Source: Gonocerus acuteangulatus (taxonomy: Eukaryota > Arthropoda > Insecta > Hemiptera > Coreidae). From it: 64,000 nucleotides of DNA. Made by a program: the position numbers and the translations under genes. The notes under the pieces were generated by a model. That model searched no databases. It was not told the origin of the DNA and saw nothing but the letters and a program-made list of their open reading frames with translations. Shown here piece by piece: positions 35,621 to 46,293 of the stretch (position 1 is its first letter; each line of letters starts with the position of its first letter). The stretch is from NCBI GenBank assembly GCA_946811695.1, contig OX328126.1, forward strand, positions 86,499,536 to 86,563,535, read 5' to 3'.

Positions 35621-36359
35621 CTACGAATATGAATAATTTGTTTATAAATTGACTTTATTTCTAAATAAAAACACCGGAAGTACTTGAATTGGACTTAAGC
35701 ACTTGACGTGGAGTTCCAAGCCGCCGGGAAACACTTCCTCCAGTTCCTGGTTTTTACGGTAAAACCACCTCCAGAAGTGGACTCGTGGAGTGGAATTATC
35801 GAGAGGACTAGTGTAGATAAGCCTCGTCTAAGTAACTGAAGCTGCTTTAAGATGTTGTAAAGTTTATCAGCACTCGAAGAGGACCGGCTGAAGCACTAAA
35901 CCTCAAGCATCCCTTCGAACCACACTCTTGTAACATTAAAGGGGGAGCGTTGTATTTTACGGCGGACTTTTAGGCCTGGCTTCATTGATATAATCTTAGT
36001 TAAGCATTGATAGACTTTGTTATAACTAATTCCGTGACAATCAAGCAGATTCAGCATCCAAGTTTCATGATAAAAAAAATTACGACCGTTAGGGCTACAT
36101 TAACGATTTCTATCCGGAGTCAATTTGCACCTCTCCCTGTTCGGTTGGCTGGTTAACGGTCTCGTCCAATCGTTTGTCATTAAACTGTTACATACGAAGT
36201 TTCGTGTCGAAAAAAAAAAAAGCTGAAACGTTAACAGACAGTACATCAACTCCCAATGAAAGTTCTGACCATTTATTATTTTAATGCAACCTTGGTCAGT
36301 TTGTTAAACCATAAACACGTTTTTTTAAATATTCACACTATTTCTTTTACAACATTGTA
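35621..36359. other. No recognisable gene
   Basis: Mostly unrecognised sequence. 36060-36230 shares TTACGACCG and CGAAGTTTCGTG-like pieces with the repeat field at 23 kb. Confidence 0.4.
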
Positions 36360-36840
36360 TTGTGGCCACTGGCGGCGAAGAGGATTATCTGGGATAATAT
36401 TGGAAGAGAGGGATCTGCCAAGAGGATTGAGGCGGGCTGGGAGTTTAGAGAAAAAGGTCAGGAATCGGGATTTGGCTAAATCACACAGGGAATTTCAGTG
36501 TTTCGATGGATGGTTAGGTTTGAAACGTAGAAAGGGGCGTTGAGGATTATGGATTGTTAACGTTTGATAGTGTTTACATTACATGGCTTAGCTGATCCCC
36601 ACAGTTCTATCCAGTATATCCATTTCGGTCTCATTATGTTCTTGTATATTGTCAACTAGTTTTTAGTGGCTTGATTTAATTTAGTTCTAATAATTCGTCG
36701 GAGAACTCCAAAGCGTTTGTTTAGATCTTGTATCTTCTTTTTTATGTGTGTTTTCCAGGTAAGTCGCTTGTCGAGGTGGAATTCTAAATATCGAACCTCG
36801 TTAAATTGAGAAAATTTTGGTATTTTGGGTTATTACGGGA
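36360..36840 (-). pseudogene. Jockey-like reverse transcriptase C-terminal fragment
   Basis: In minus-strand frames with scattered stops: RYLEFHLDKRLTWKTHIKKK, LNKRFGVLRRIIRT, then WIELWGSAKP, matching the conserved stretch downstream of the YADD motif in jockey-clade enzymes. After a frame change comes LAKSRFLTFFSK...ARLNPL, similar to the end of the fragment at 50727-50996. The catalytic core is absent. The opposite-strand frame at 36256-36543 is a shadow. Confidence 0.75.
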
Positions 36841-37023
36841 GGGCACTCAGCACGTCTCAGGGTGAATGGTACCGACATATCTCGACATCATTGAAGTAAG
36901 CTTGACGTTTTTCAGTTGGCAATTTGGGGTTAGGGAAGGAAATAAGGAAAAAAGTGTCTGAATGTGCATGTGATGTTTGGGGTTTTTGGGATATATGAAG
37001 TTAACATTGAATAAAGGATGAGA

Positions 37024-37025
<2 letters not shown>

Positions 37026-37074
<49 letters not shown>

Positions 37075-37081
37075 TATATAT
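37026..37081. repeat. (TA)n microsatellite
   Basis: Interrupted TA run abutting the end of the pogo-like MITE. Confidence 0.96.
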
Positions 37082-37087
37082 AAATAT

Positions 37088-37728
37088 CCAGTAGACTCTC
37101 CCTATCCGGCGTTCTCTTGTCCGTCGCTCTCCCTGATCCGGCGGTCTCCGAGAGGAATGAGTTCCTAGAAAACCTTCCCTTCCTAGCTAGCCAATTATTT
37201 TTTTCGGAATATTTCATTAAATGGAAGTCAAAGAAGGAATATATGTTTCGTTTTAGAGACAGGAAATAGAGTTTCTGCTGAGAAAATAAATGTTTCTACT
37301 AAGGCACCTGCGGCTGGAGTGCCTGATATACACTAGCAAGGATTCACTTATTTTGAATTTATTTTATGATTCGGTACCTAAATTTTACTTAAATATGCAA
37401 AGAAATAAATATATTAAAAATGGTACATATTATCTGGTAAATAATAAGGCTCCGTCAGGAGCTTGGCTATCTTATGTAGATTGCGGATTACCGCTGTATT
37501 GGCATAGAGGTCCAGATAACGGCGGCCTCCTCTCTTGCCTCGGCTCGGGCTGTCCCCTCTCCCTTGCTGCGCCTCCCTCCGCTCCGGGGTCTTGACCAAG
37601 GCACCAATGACCCCAGTGGTTGCAGTGCCATTAAAAAAAAAATAAAAAAATAATAAGGCTTTTCATATACATACGTAACAGCTTCTAACTGAATTCTCTA
37701 ATCCGGCGTTTTCTCTAATCTTACTGTA
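37088..37728. mobile_element. Pogo/Tigger-like MITE
   Basis: The left end CCAGTAGACTCTCCCTATCCGG resembles Tigger/pogo terminal sequences (CAGTAGA...ATCCGGC). The right end CTCTAATCCGGCGTTTTCTC...CTTACTGTA is its approximate inverse. About 640 bp including a SINE insertion at 37452-37647; no transposase. Confidence 0.55.
37452..37647 (+). mobile_element. SINE with unrecognised head and family tail hairpin
   Basis: Bounded by the TSD AATAATAAGGCT at 37440-37451 and 37649-37660. The 5' part (TATGTAGATTGCGGATTACC, then C/T-rich) resembles no RNA I know; TGGCATAGAGG could act as an A box, but I see no good B box. The 3' end is a perfect hairpin, GGCAC (37600-37604) with GTGCC (37625-37629), loop starting CAATGACC, then an A-rich tail. 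Confidence 0.7.

Positions 37729-37732
<4 letters not shown>

Positions 37733-37800
<68 letters not shown>
37733..37800. repeat. (TA)n microsatellite
   Basis: About 34 TA units directly adjoining the pogo-like transposon, which inserts at TA. Confidence 0.97.
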
Positions 37801-37805
<5 letters not shown>

Positions 37806-38777
37806 GGGAAGGTGTTGTACCTCTGACCATATTGTACCTTTGACCACCGAGGCTGTGGCGGAATGTATTAACATTTCATAAATGTTGGTGTAATTAGTGT
37901 TTAGCTCCTTGACTAGAGGGCTTGTGTAACCTACTTTGGATTATTTAAGTCAAAGAGGATTCTTGCAAAAAATACTTATCCATTTCTATAATAAAAATTT
38001 AAGTTATTTATGGATGACATTTTACCTCATAATATTTTTTGTATTAAGTCTTTTTAGATGGAAATCATTTGACAAAGTTGCTATTACAACAAGAAACATG
38101 GTGTAGCCTCTGAAATTGATTTATCTTAACCCTAAAATTTTTAGTAAATCTTTTTAATTTGCACGACTAGGGTGTTGTACCTCTGACCACGACTGGGTGT
38201 TGTTACTTTGACCACGTCAAAGGTACACTACACCTGAGTAATTTTTTTATAATTCAATTTTTATATTCTTCTGACACATATTTTTTTTTTAAAAAAATAC
38301 TTAATATTGGTTGCTTCAATTGTTCAAAGAATTTAAAACATAATAAATGAATGAGTTCAAACTGACTTTATCAGTCCTCAGTGTAGCAGTTCAAACCTAT
38401 CGCCCCTTATCGTTCCACTTGAAGTTGTAAGGCCTCATCGAAAAGCTCATCCAAGGAAAATGTCAAATACACAACGGCCTCGTATCCTGACAGATATTCC
38501 TGAAGAGCTAATTATTGAAGGTGAAAAAAAAAACGCAATCACCACCGTAAACGTAAGACATCACATACAAATAAACCCCTTTCAAAAAAACAAAAATGGT
38601 AAAAAAAAAGAAAATTATTCTAATGACAGTTCAGATTCTGATACTGACACCGAAATTTCTTGTGGAGAAAGTGACGTTGATCTGTCTGATAAATGTTGTG
38701 AGTTACGTCGATGACCAGTAACAATTTGAAAAATATGATTTGGAAAAACGAAATTTTATCCTTGTTAAAAATAAAAG

Positions 38778-39999
38778 TGAACTGCATCATCTTAGCGCGG
38801 TTCCTTTCTTATCCCTAGTCTAATTTGGAAAGATTAAAATATTTATTTATTGATAAGGCTTCGCAACTTTGGCGAATCGCCTGAAGATTAAAATAGAAGC
38901 AGTTATTATTTTGGTTCCACCAGTCTTGAAAGGTCTTGATTTACGATCTTACCTGGAAGGGTCGGTCAACACTTGAAAGGGTCCCGCTAGTTACGAGGTC
39001 TTGGAATCTAGGAAATCTATATTTCTAACAATAATTTTTTTTGTTATTTTACTTAACTAGTTTTATTGTAAAATACATTATCCAACTATAAGCAATTAAG
39101 AAATAACAAGGAATAAAAACAGACAAAAAACCGTTCGAATGAACGAAATCAATTACTTTAATGGTTTAAGCACTTATTTCTCCGGTTGACATCGTCTAAT
39201 TAAAACTTTTGTCAGAACATTTTTTGTAGAGCATTTAGTAAGCTTTCGAATGGTAACCTTTCGCTTCCCAAGATTTTCAACCGTTTTCGAGATATTAATG
39301 AAAGTATACGAAGTTCCCAAAACTTTTCATTATTTCTAGCTATAGAAAATTGGTCTCATTTTACCTATCCTGTTTTACACACAAATACATTTTCTTAACA
39401 TAAGAAATTACAAAAATAAAAATCAATAAAAAACTAAGGGAAAGAGACAAAAATTACAAAAAGAACGACCAACACCCGTTCATAAGAACTAAACAGACGT
39501 ATTTGAAGTTTTAAGCACTTTCTGTAGAGAATTTAGAAAGCTTTCAAATAGTTTCTATCCACTTATGAACATTTCCCAACCGTGTTCGAGATATTAATGA
39601 AAATATACGAAGTTCCCAAAACTTTTCATGTCTGTTCATCAAATATTTTATTCTAACCCTTCCTTAACTCCAAACGTAACCAAAGGTTTAAGATATTAGT
39701 TTTGATAAAATTTGAACATGCAAAAAATGTTTCAACTGAATCCCATGATTTTATGTACCAAAACCAAAAACGTTATTCAGCAACTATGTTCCCAATTTTC
39801 TCGAAAACGGTTAAAGCTATCGCCTTAAAAACGGTTTCATTCGTTTTCCTAGGCCAAGAGGCCTACAAAACGAGTACTTACAAGCATATGAACTCAAAAA
39901 TGTAAGCGTTGCGATTTTATTTGCGCGAATTTCGCCCCAAACGCCATCTTCCAGTGGGCGGATTTTGCTGGTTAACGAACTTGACCTTTCAAATAACAG

Positions 40000-40058
<59 letters not shown>

Positions 40059-40191
40059 AATTTGAACCACCGTTATTTTCGGTCTCTAGGGGTTCTGAAA
40101 CGCGAAATTTTCTAGTCGGCACTTCCGGATTGTTTCATTGTATCAACCTTATAAGCGGGGTTCCTCCCTATGGGGGAGGGAGGAACCGCGC
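38778..40191 (+). mobile_element. Hairpin-ended TAAAA element, copy B (no SINE)
   Basis: Begins TGAACTGCATCATCTTAGCG, so it lacks the first AGTCCGACTCG of the family, and ends AGGGAGGAACCGCGC. Flanked by TAAAAG at 38772-38777 and 40192-40197. It has a 3' hairpin and a (TA)n tract at 40003-40051. Where copies A and C carry SINE family 1 it reads straight from GCGCGGTTCC into TTTCTTATCCC and is the empty-site allele. About 200 bp near 38813-39010 is unrelated to copies A and C. Confidence 0.78.
40003..40051. repeat. (TA)n microsatellite
   Basis: About 24 TA units inside element B. Confidence 0.97.
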
Positions 40192-40791
40192 TAAAAGACA
40201 ATTACATATTTAGTCGCAGAGATTTGTGGTATTAAATTTCCAATGTTTAATATCCAATCTTTGAAAAAACAAACATTAAGTGACAAGTTTACGATAGAAG
40301 ATGAAAATTTGTATGATATTGATGTTGAAGACATTGTGGCTAAACTTCCATACCCTACTATTGCTAGGGGATCTGCTTGACAGTTAAAACCTTTATCGAT
40401 TTGACTGGAGTTTTCAGCATATTAAGCATAACATAATATCAATAATAGCTTTCTTATTACACTTATATCCTTGTCCTGTATTTATTTAACTTAAAGTAAT
40501 TTACAATATTACTGAATACAATTTTTTTCTCCACTGCTGTGTTGTTTTTAGGTGGTCAGAGGTACAACACCCCATGGTCAAAGGTTTACTGTTGTACCTT
40601 TGACCACCGAACGATCATTTTTTTAAAAATTAATAAAAAATATTAAATGTAAAGCTAGAACCTTGAAAAAATTAAATATGATAAGCAATAGAATACTAAT
40701 TAAAATGAAATAAAAAAAATGAATTTATATTCAAGCCAAAAAAAAAAATCAATTTTGCAAAGTGGTCAAAGGTACAAAACCTTCCCCTTTA

Positions 40792-41559
40792 TTGGTAATT
40801 GTAGTTGCTAATACTCTATGAGTAAATTAACATTCTCGGTTTAAAGAAGAAGAAGATTGAGAGGGGGGGGGGGAGCGTATAAGACACATTAATGTCTTGG
40901 GCTATTTACGGGGGGGGAGGGGGTGCTTTCTAATGATGCTTTAATGAAAATAATTCTCTTTTATTCGGAAACTTATTAAACTAGGAGAGGAAGAGTTAAT
41001 GAACCGATTTCCAAGTTGGCTAATGTTAGTTCTCAGAAAGTTAGTTTCTCTTTCGAGAAAGTTTTCTTTAAACTATTCATCCATTCATCGGAAGGAGGAA
41101 ATCCGCCATTGCTGGGGTTTTACTTTCTAACCTAAACCTGATTAGGTAACATTTTTACTAGATAAGTAGCGAAATGTTCAGTTATTAACACTTTTCGAAC
41201 ATTTTACAGATATTTAAGAATTCCTACTTAATGTCCGCTAATGTTCATGTCTGTTATTAGTGGTTTTTAATTAACTTTTATTTTTATGTCCTTTGTTTTA
41301 TTTTTTTAAGGCAGATCAACCACTTGATTCATTGCTGCCTGTGTGTATATCGTCCCAACCATGTCAAACTATCTAATATACAAATCCAAGCAAACTAGAG
41401 AACGAACATACAATATCCATTGACGAAGAAATACATTGAAAAATGGACTTATTCGATACTTTATTTAAGGCGTTAAAGGCTATTCTAAAGGGGCTAGAGT
41501 TGTGGCAATATTCGACAAGCCGTATCGTCCACAATCCAAGAGCAAAGTCTCCGAAAAAC
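40792..41559. other. No recognisable gene
   Basis: Two G-rich runs (40863-40874, 40910-40922) in otherwise AT-rich sequence; nothing else supportable. Confidence 0.4.
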
Positions 41560-41860
41560 CTATGTAATGTACTCTATAACATACAGTCTTCTTGTTCTTA
41601 CATGGCCACTGGGCATGAACCAACGCCAGTGGACAATTTTTTGTGACACCTTTTTGGAACGCCTAGGTCCACCGTCAAACCTATGTAAAGTGCTGTCTAG
41701 AATATAGTCTTATTTTACACACATGGCCACTGCGCATGCGCGAGCGCCACCGGACAATTTTTTGTGACACGTAGTCTTGATTTTCGTTTATGGCCACTGC
41801 ACATGCGCCAACGCCACTGCGCATGCGCGAACAGTGGACACTTTTTTGTAATGTTTTTTT
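41560..41860 (+). repeat. Imperfect tandem repeats with GCGCATGCGC palindromes
   Basis: Three diverged units sharing CATGGCCACTG(C/G)GCATG..C, an ACGCCA(C/G)(T/C)G block and GGACA(A/C)TTTTTTGTGACAC. GCCACTGCGCATGCGCGAGCGCC forms a local palindrome. Noncoding. Confidence 0.75.
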
Positions 41861-41894
41861 TTTCCAGTTTAATCACCGCTAAAGCATATTTATG

Positions 41895-42042
41895 CTAAAA
41901 AATCTCCTACAGCCTCGCCGTTGGCGTCAAGAAGTTCCAATCAGTTCTCATAGATAGAGTAAGTGTCCTAACAATAAGAATATCCCTTCAAGCTGACCCC
42001 ACTACCTGTACAGGTGAATTCCCCCAACTGCCATCCCCGTAC
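41895..42042 (-). repeat. Interspersed repeat, copy 2 (inverse of 4500-4656)
   Basis: Its reverse complement carries the same CCGTACGGGGATGG, ACAGGTAGTGGGGT and TATGAGAACTGATTGG blocks, so the two copies are 37 kb apart in opposite orientation. Confidence 0.7.
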
Positions 42043-42815
42043 GGGGATAATTTCTACACTGCACTTATACTCGCGTTATGCGGGTTTCTAGCTGGCGCCG
42101 TAAAGACTCTTCGGTTGAGGCATAATCCTTACAGAGGGATATATTGTAAACCGGAAATAATATTTATCATTGTCCAATGTAAAATAACAGGTGTTCTTAG
42201 GAGAGCAAAATTGACATTTGTAAAGCTTTTAACATAACTAGCGAATTTTTCCCTATAAAGGGTTAACGCCCACTACTACTCGTCTGTTATTGGAGGTTTA
42301 TTTTACCAAAGTTTTCTTTCTGGTAACATATATAATCGTGGAAGCAATGCCGATAATTAGTTTTAAAGAAATTACTGGTTTCTATGAAATTACTGATAAG
42401 AAACACTATTCAGCATAGAAAGTGTGAGCAGTTACTCGGGAAAAAATCTGCCAGAAGCTTTTCCAACTAACTACTGAATGAGTGAAGAAGAATGAATCAA
42501 GTCCGTGACTATGAGATCGGCTAGAAAAACGGCAATGGAAGCAAACAAAGGCAAAAAGTTTGTTTAGACAAAAAGGAAATTCAATTTCTCCAGGCTCTGA
42601 AATGGAAAGGCAAATATTAGTACAAGCAGTGAGATCTCTTGTATTTTCATTATTCTATCTCAATATGGTTATTTGTGGAGCATTCTCGAGAGGGGGGGGG
42701 ATGGATTAGGGAGAATCACTTCCAGAATATAGAATAGTATTCGGACATCTAGGCTTTAGAAGCTCTGTTATCATCATGATGGCTTATCAGGAGTCTGGGA
42801 TTGTAGCAAACATAC

Positions 42816-42816
<1 letters not shown>
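42043..42816. other. No recognisable gene
   Basis: AT-rich spacer with one short G run; nothing supportable. Confidence 0.4.
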
Positions 42817-42874
<58 letters not shown>

Positions 42875-43310
42875 GTATATATATATATGTGTGTGTGTAT
42901 ATATGTGTGTTTGTGTGAGAGAGAGTATGTATGCTCTATCATGGAGTCAAAAATGTTCCGATTTTAATGGAATTTGGCACAAGAAACTTTCGTCTAATTG
43001 TAAAGGTCAAGGTCCCAAAAACGTTGAGGTTGCTGGCAGAGAAGGAAGATCTCGAGGTAAATGAAAAACGTCCTGTTCCTTCACAAAAGTTAACTTTTGT
43101 GAAGGAACAGGACGTTTTTCATTTACCTAAAGGTCAAGGTCGTTAGCCAGGAGACGTCTTCCACAGGAACATGGTTTCTGGAGCGGAATTTGCGCGAAAA
43201 CTCTTTTATAGGTTTCTTAGCGTTGATCATTGAATGAAAGAATTTATAAGGCGATATCTGCAACCGTTTACGAGACAAATTGACTTTTCCAATCTTATTT
43301 TCAGTTGGCG
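42817..43310 (-). mobile_element. Diverged relative of the hairpin-ended element body
   Basis: A (TA)n/(TG)n tract followed by GTTCCGATTTTAATGGAATTTGGCAC, AAAGGTCAAGGTCGTTAGCCAG, GCGGAATTTGCGCGAAAA and AAGGCGATATCTGCAACCGTTT parallels 21359-21680 of element A block by block. No hairpin termini were recognised. A palindromic element is inserted at 43015. Confidence 0.6.
43015..43128 (+). mobile_element. Palindromic insertion element, copy 2
   Basis: A 114-bp insert with an exact 13-bp TSD, AAAGGTCAAGGTC at 43002-43014 and 43129-43141. It starts with the leader GAGGTTGCTGGCAGAGAAGG, followed by a perfect 74-bp palindrome (43055-43128) centred on GTTAAC. Its outer 37 bp equal the outer 37 bp of the arms at 5374-5589, so it is an internally shortened sibling of that copy. 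Confidence 0.9.
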
Positions 43311-43368
43311 TATTCAGAATCGATTGATTGACCCAATCTTCTTCAGTTCAATATTTTTCAGGCGGAAG

Positions 43369-43649
43369 GTCAATAAAAGAGAATTATCACAGTCAATTCA
43401 TTTATTTGTACTTGCTCTACATGTTTCACACTTCAGGTGCCTCTTCAGGAGCCAAAAACGCAATAAAACTTAAACTTACAGCCTAATTGTATTAAGGCGA
43501 ACCTTCCCTTACAATGGCCAGGTCCAATATGAGGTTACTATTAACTACTTATCGCCGCGGAGAGCTGTGTAAGTTCCTGAAGAGCAGAGATGGGCATAAT
43601 TTTATTTATAACTAATAATACGAATTTATTCGTACTTCATATATTTGTA

Positions 43650-43653
<4 letters not shown>
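43369..43653 (+). repeat. 285-bp duplication flanking the LINE, left copy
   Basis: Matches 45505-45789 at all but 6 of 285 positions with no gap. The outer sequences on both sides fit the foldback arm, so the duplication belongs to the LINE insertion event or something closely tied to it. Confidence 0.9.
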
Positions 43654-43680
<27 letters not shown>

Positions 43681-43834
43681 TTTATTTGTAATTGAACATT
43701 GTCCTTACAAATATGATCGGGGTAAATATATACAATTCATGAAAATTAAATTAGAGTAGACTCTTATAGAACAAGTAAATAAAATAAGCTTTTATAATAC
43801 AGAATAATTAAGAACTGATATTTCGGTTCATTTA

Positions 43835-44324
43835 CTACACGCTGCGGTTGCCTCTTTTCTTCATTACATCCTCCAAGTAAATGCAAAAGGCGTTTATATC
43901 GGTGATGTTAGAGGTAGTAAGGAAATAATAAGTTACGGAGTTGTTGGTGTGTTCATCAATAATAGGTTTCAGAGTATTTCTGAGATTGGAGTATTCAGGA
44001 CATCGCCACAGCAGATGCTCCAAGTCTTCTTCCTCCAATTCACAGTTGGTGCATATTTTGTTCGTTTCTATTTTGTACCTTTGACGGTGGATGCTGAGGT
44101 AAAGTGTCTTCTTGTTCGCTAATCTTAGTTGACTTATGATTCTTTGTCTATTTATGTTCATATTTATTAGAAGGTAGCTGTTGTAGGTATGAATTGCACT
44201 ATATATTGTACTGTAGGAGGTTGTGTTGATATGGTCTAGGTCATCTTTAATCAGGTTTGCTTTTAATTTTGGCGCTATTTCTTTGAGTAATTTGAAATTT
44301 GGGGTTTGAGCTGTGATTTGGTCT

Positions 44325-44366
<42 letters not shown>

Positions 44367-45497
44367 GGCGCATCCACATCTAGGTCATTAGCGCCGACAT
44401 CCAGGGTGCAGCGAGGAATTTTACCAGCGAGCCGTGGGATGATAAAATTCCTGCCGGAGGTAGGGAATCGAACCCACCATCTCCCGCTTATGAATCCAAG
44501 GCGCTAGCCATTAGACCACGGGAGACCCCGATTTGGTCTGTTATTTCATACTTTAAAAGAAAATATTTTAACTTCGTTACCCAGTTTTGCGAAGAAAGAT
44601 TGGTCAGTTTTGAGTCCAGGAGGAGTAATTTCTGGTAGCATAATTTTGGGTATCGTGTGTCATCCATGCCGAGTAGTTTCATACACCAGCCTGCGATTCT
44701 CTGTGCTGCCTGTGTTGATATAGCGTAGTCATTAGATTCTGTACGGATAAAACTGTGGGGTGTAGATTGGGGTAGATTTAAGATTGATTTGTAATATTTG
44801 GAAGCTATTGTCTGAATTTGGTCAAAGTACCATAAGCCCCATAGTTCTGAGGAGTAGAGGAATACGGAATTGATAACTGTATGGAGAAGTGCTTTTTTAG
44901 TGTCCCAGGAGTCCGATTTAGCGTTGAACAATATCTTCTTCATCGCGGCTATGGCATGATTGGCTTTAGTTGTCTGAGCATTTAGTGTGTTTATGAAGCA
45001 TCCAGTTGACGAGAAATTAACTCCAAGATAGTTATATTGTTTTACAATATCTATTTTACTGTTGTTAATGAAGAAATTAGGGTGGGCTTTATGTTTGGGG
45101 CTGCGATGGAAAATGAGTATCTTAGACTTGGATGTATTGATTTCAAGGTTGTTACGGAGGCAGTATTCTTCTAGTGTATTCAGCTTATGTTGGAGATCAG
45201 CTGGGGTATTTGCGAAGATAGCTATGTCGTCAGCATAGGACAGCATGATGATGTCATTCACATGGTCAATGCTCACTCCTGAGGATCCACTTGCTCTCAT
45301 GAAATTCTCCATGTCATGGGTAAATAAGACATACAGGAGAGGACTAAGTGAATCTCCTTGAAGGACCCCTTGGGTGACATTAATTTTCCTTGTTTCTCCT
45401 TCCTGAGTATGTACGGATACCTTGGCCTTTTCGTACATATTTATGAGAACTCTGAGAAGCTTAGGGCTGACTCCAATGCTGTGCAATTTTATCCATA
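43835..45497 (-). pseudogene. Reverse transcriptase C-terminal half, split by a SINE
   Basis: The open part 45486-44530 reads through GVLQGDSLSPLLYVLFTHDM, the catalytic SYADDIAIFANT and KQYNYLGVNFSSTG. Within the SINE it picks up a short artificial tail ending at 44488. The same frame resumes beyond the SINE and second TSD copy (from about 44327 down), continuing through MNINRQRIISQLRLANKKTL and CTNCELEEEDLEHLLWRCPEY, a C-terminal cysteine/histidine cluster, to the stop at 43835. Without the SINE this half is uninterrupted, so the SINE came after a fairly recent LINE insertion. The endonuclease and early RT motifs are lost by 5' truncation. Confidence 0.85.
44328..44529 (-). mobile_element. 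tRNA-derived SINE, family 1, copy B
   Basis: Perfect 13-bp TSD GATTTGGTCTGTT at 44315-44327 and 44530-44542. On the minus strand: A box TGGTCTAATGG, B box GGTTCGATTCC, the body, tail hairpin CGGCGC with GCGCCG (perfect 6-bp stem) and a poly(A) of about 37 nt. The best-preserved copy of the family in this window. Confidence 0.92.
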
Positions 45498-45504
45498 AGA
45501 GCTC

Positions 45505-45789
45505 GTCAATAAAAGAGAATTATCACAGTCAATTCATTTATTTGTACTTGCTCTACATGTTTCACACTTCAGGTGCCTCTTCAGGAGCCAAAAACGCGAT
45601 AAAACTTAAACTTACAGCCTAATTGTATTAAGGCGAACCTTCCCTTACAATGGCCAGGTCCAATATGAGGTTACTATTACCTTCTTATAGCCGCGGAGAG
45701 CTGTGTAAGTTCCTGAAGAGCAGAGATGGGCATAATTTTATTTATTACTAAAAATACGAATTTATTCGTACTTCATATATTTGTAAATA
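45505..45789 (+). repeat. 285-bp duplication flanking the LINE, right copy
   Basis: Partner of 43369-43653; continues directly into the rest of the foldback left arm. Confidence 0.9.
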
Positions 45790-46130
45790 CGAATATAAAT
45801 AAATTCGTATTCATAAGTGTGAATACGAATTTATTTTTATTCACGTATATTAAATATAAAATTACAAATACAATTTCATTCGCAAATTTTCCTGCGAATA
45901 CAAATAAATTCACAAAAAATTGTAAATAATCACAAAAATGTGAATATTCACAAAAAATCAAGTGATTACAGAAAAATCACATTAAAATATATGAATACAA
46001 ATTTATTTACATTGTAATTTGTGAATACAAATTTATTCACAATAAAATTCGCAAATAAATTATGAATTTCTTCGTATCAAGATATTATTATGAAAGGTAT
46101 TGAAAGTGATTTTTTCTAGATTTCTTTTTT

Positions 46131-46293
46131 TTTTCATTTATTTATGGACCGGCAGAGGTAGATATGGCAAACTGTCCCTGCAGCGTGACTGGCGGTGCCG
46201 AGCGGGGTCGGGGTAAAGAAATATTGAATCTAGGCGCTAATAACCAACCTAGACTTTAAGCACCTTAAAAAAAAAAAAAAAAAAAAAAAAAAA
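46131..46293 (+). mobile_element. SINE-like unit in the foldback spacer
   Basis: ACCGGCAGAGGTAGATATGG, a G-rich segment, then TAGGCGCTAATAACC...AAGCACCTT and a 27-nt A run. The tail resembles the LINE/SINE hairpin (AGGCGC with GCACCT, one mismatch). The head is not recognised and no TSD was found, so the 5' limit is approximate. Confidence 0.55.

Larger units (their letters stand above)
38460..40381 (+). pseudogene. Transposase C-terminal remnant, interrupted
   Basis: 38460-38714 is open for 84 codons: RPRILTDIPEE followed by a Lys-rich region and an acidic SSDSDTDTEISCGESD tract, reminiscent of the C-terminal tail of pogo/Tigger-type DDE transposases. After a stop the frame continues as QFEKYDLEKRNFILVKNKS to 38777, where element B interrupts. 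It resumes after 40197 with TITYLVAEICGIKFPMFNIQ and ends at 40381 in DIVAKLPYPTIARGSA. The DNA-binding and DDE catalytic domains are missing. Family assignment is inferred from the tail and the terminal repeats. Confidence 0.6.
37805..40789 (+). mobile_element. Pogo-like DNA transposon, degenerate, split by element B
   Basis: Terminal inverted repeats: GGGGAAGGTGTTGTACCTCTG at 37805 and its complement ending CCTTCCCC at 40787, next to TA dinucleotides (37803-37804, 40790-40791). The terminal motif GTTGTACCT(C/T)TGACCA recurs internally in both orientations near 38170-38230 and 40555-40613, as expected for transposase-binding sites. It retains only the C-terminal coding remnant and is interrupted by a hairpin-ended element at 38778-40191. 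Confidence 0.7.
43654..45504 (-). mobile_element. 5'-truncated LINE with (ATT)n tail
   Basis: Minus-strand non-LTR retrotransposon, truncated inside the reverse transcriptase and ending in an (ATT)n tail (plus-strand 43654-43682). Flanked by the 285-bp duplication. A family 1 SINE lies at 44328-44529. Its clade is different from the LINE at 6-12 kb: no RNase H, different tail. Confidence 0.85.

Noticed and set aside
36256..36543. Plus-strand 95-codon frame
   Set aside because: It overlaps jockey-like coding remnants on the opposite strand and has no similarity of its own.
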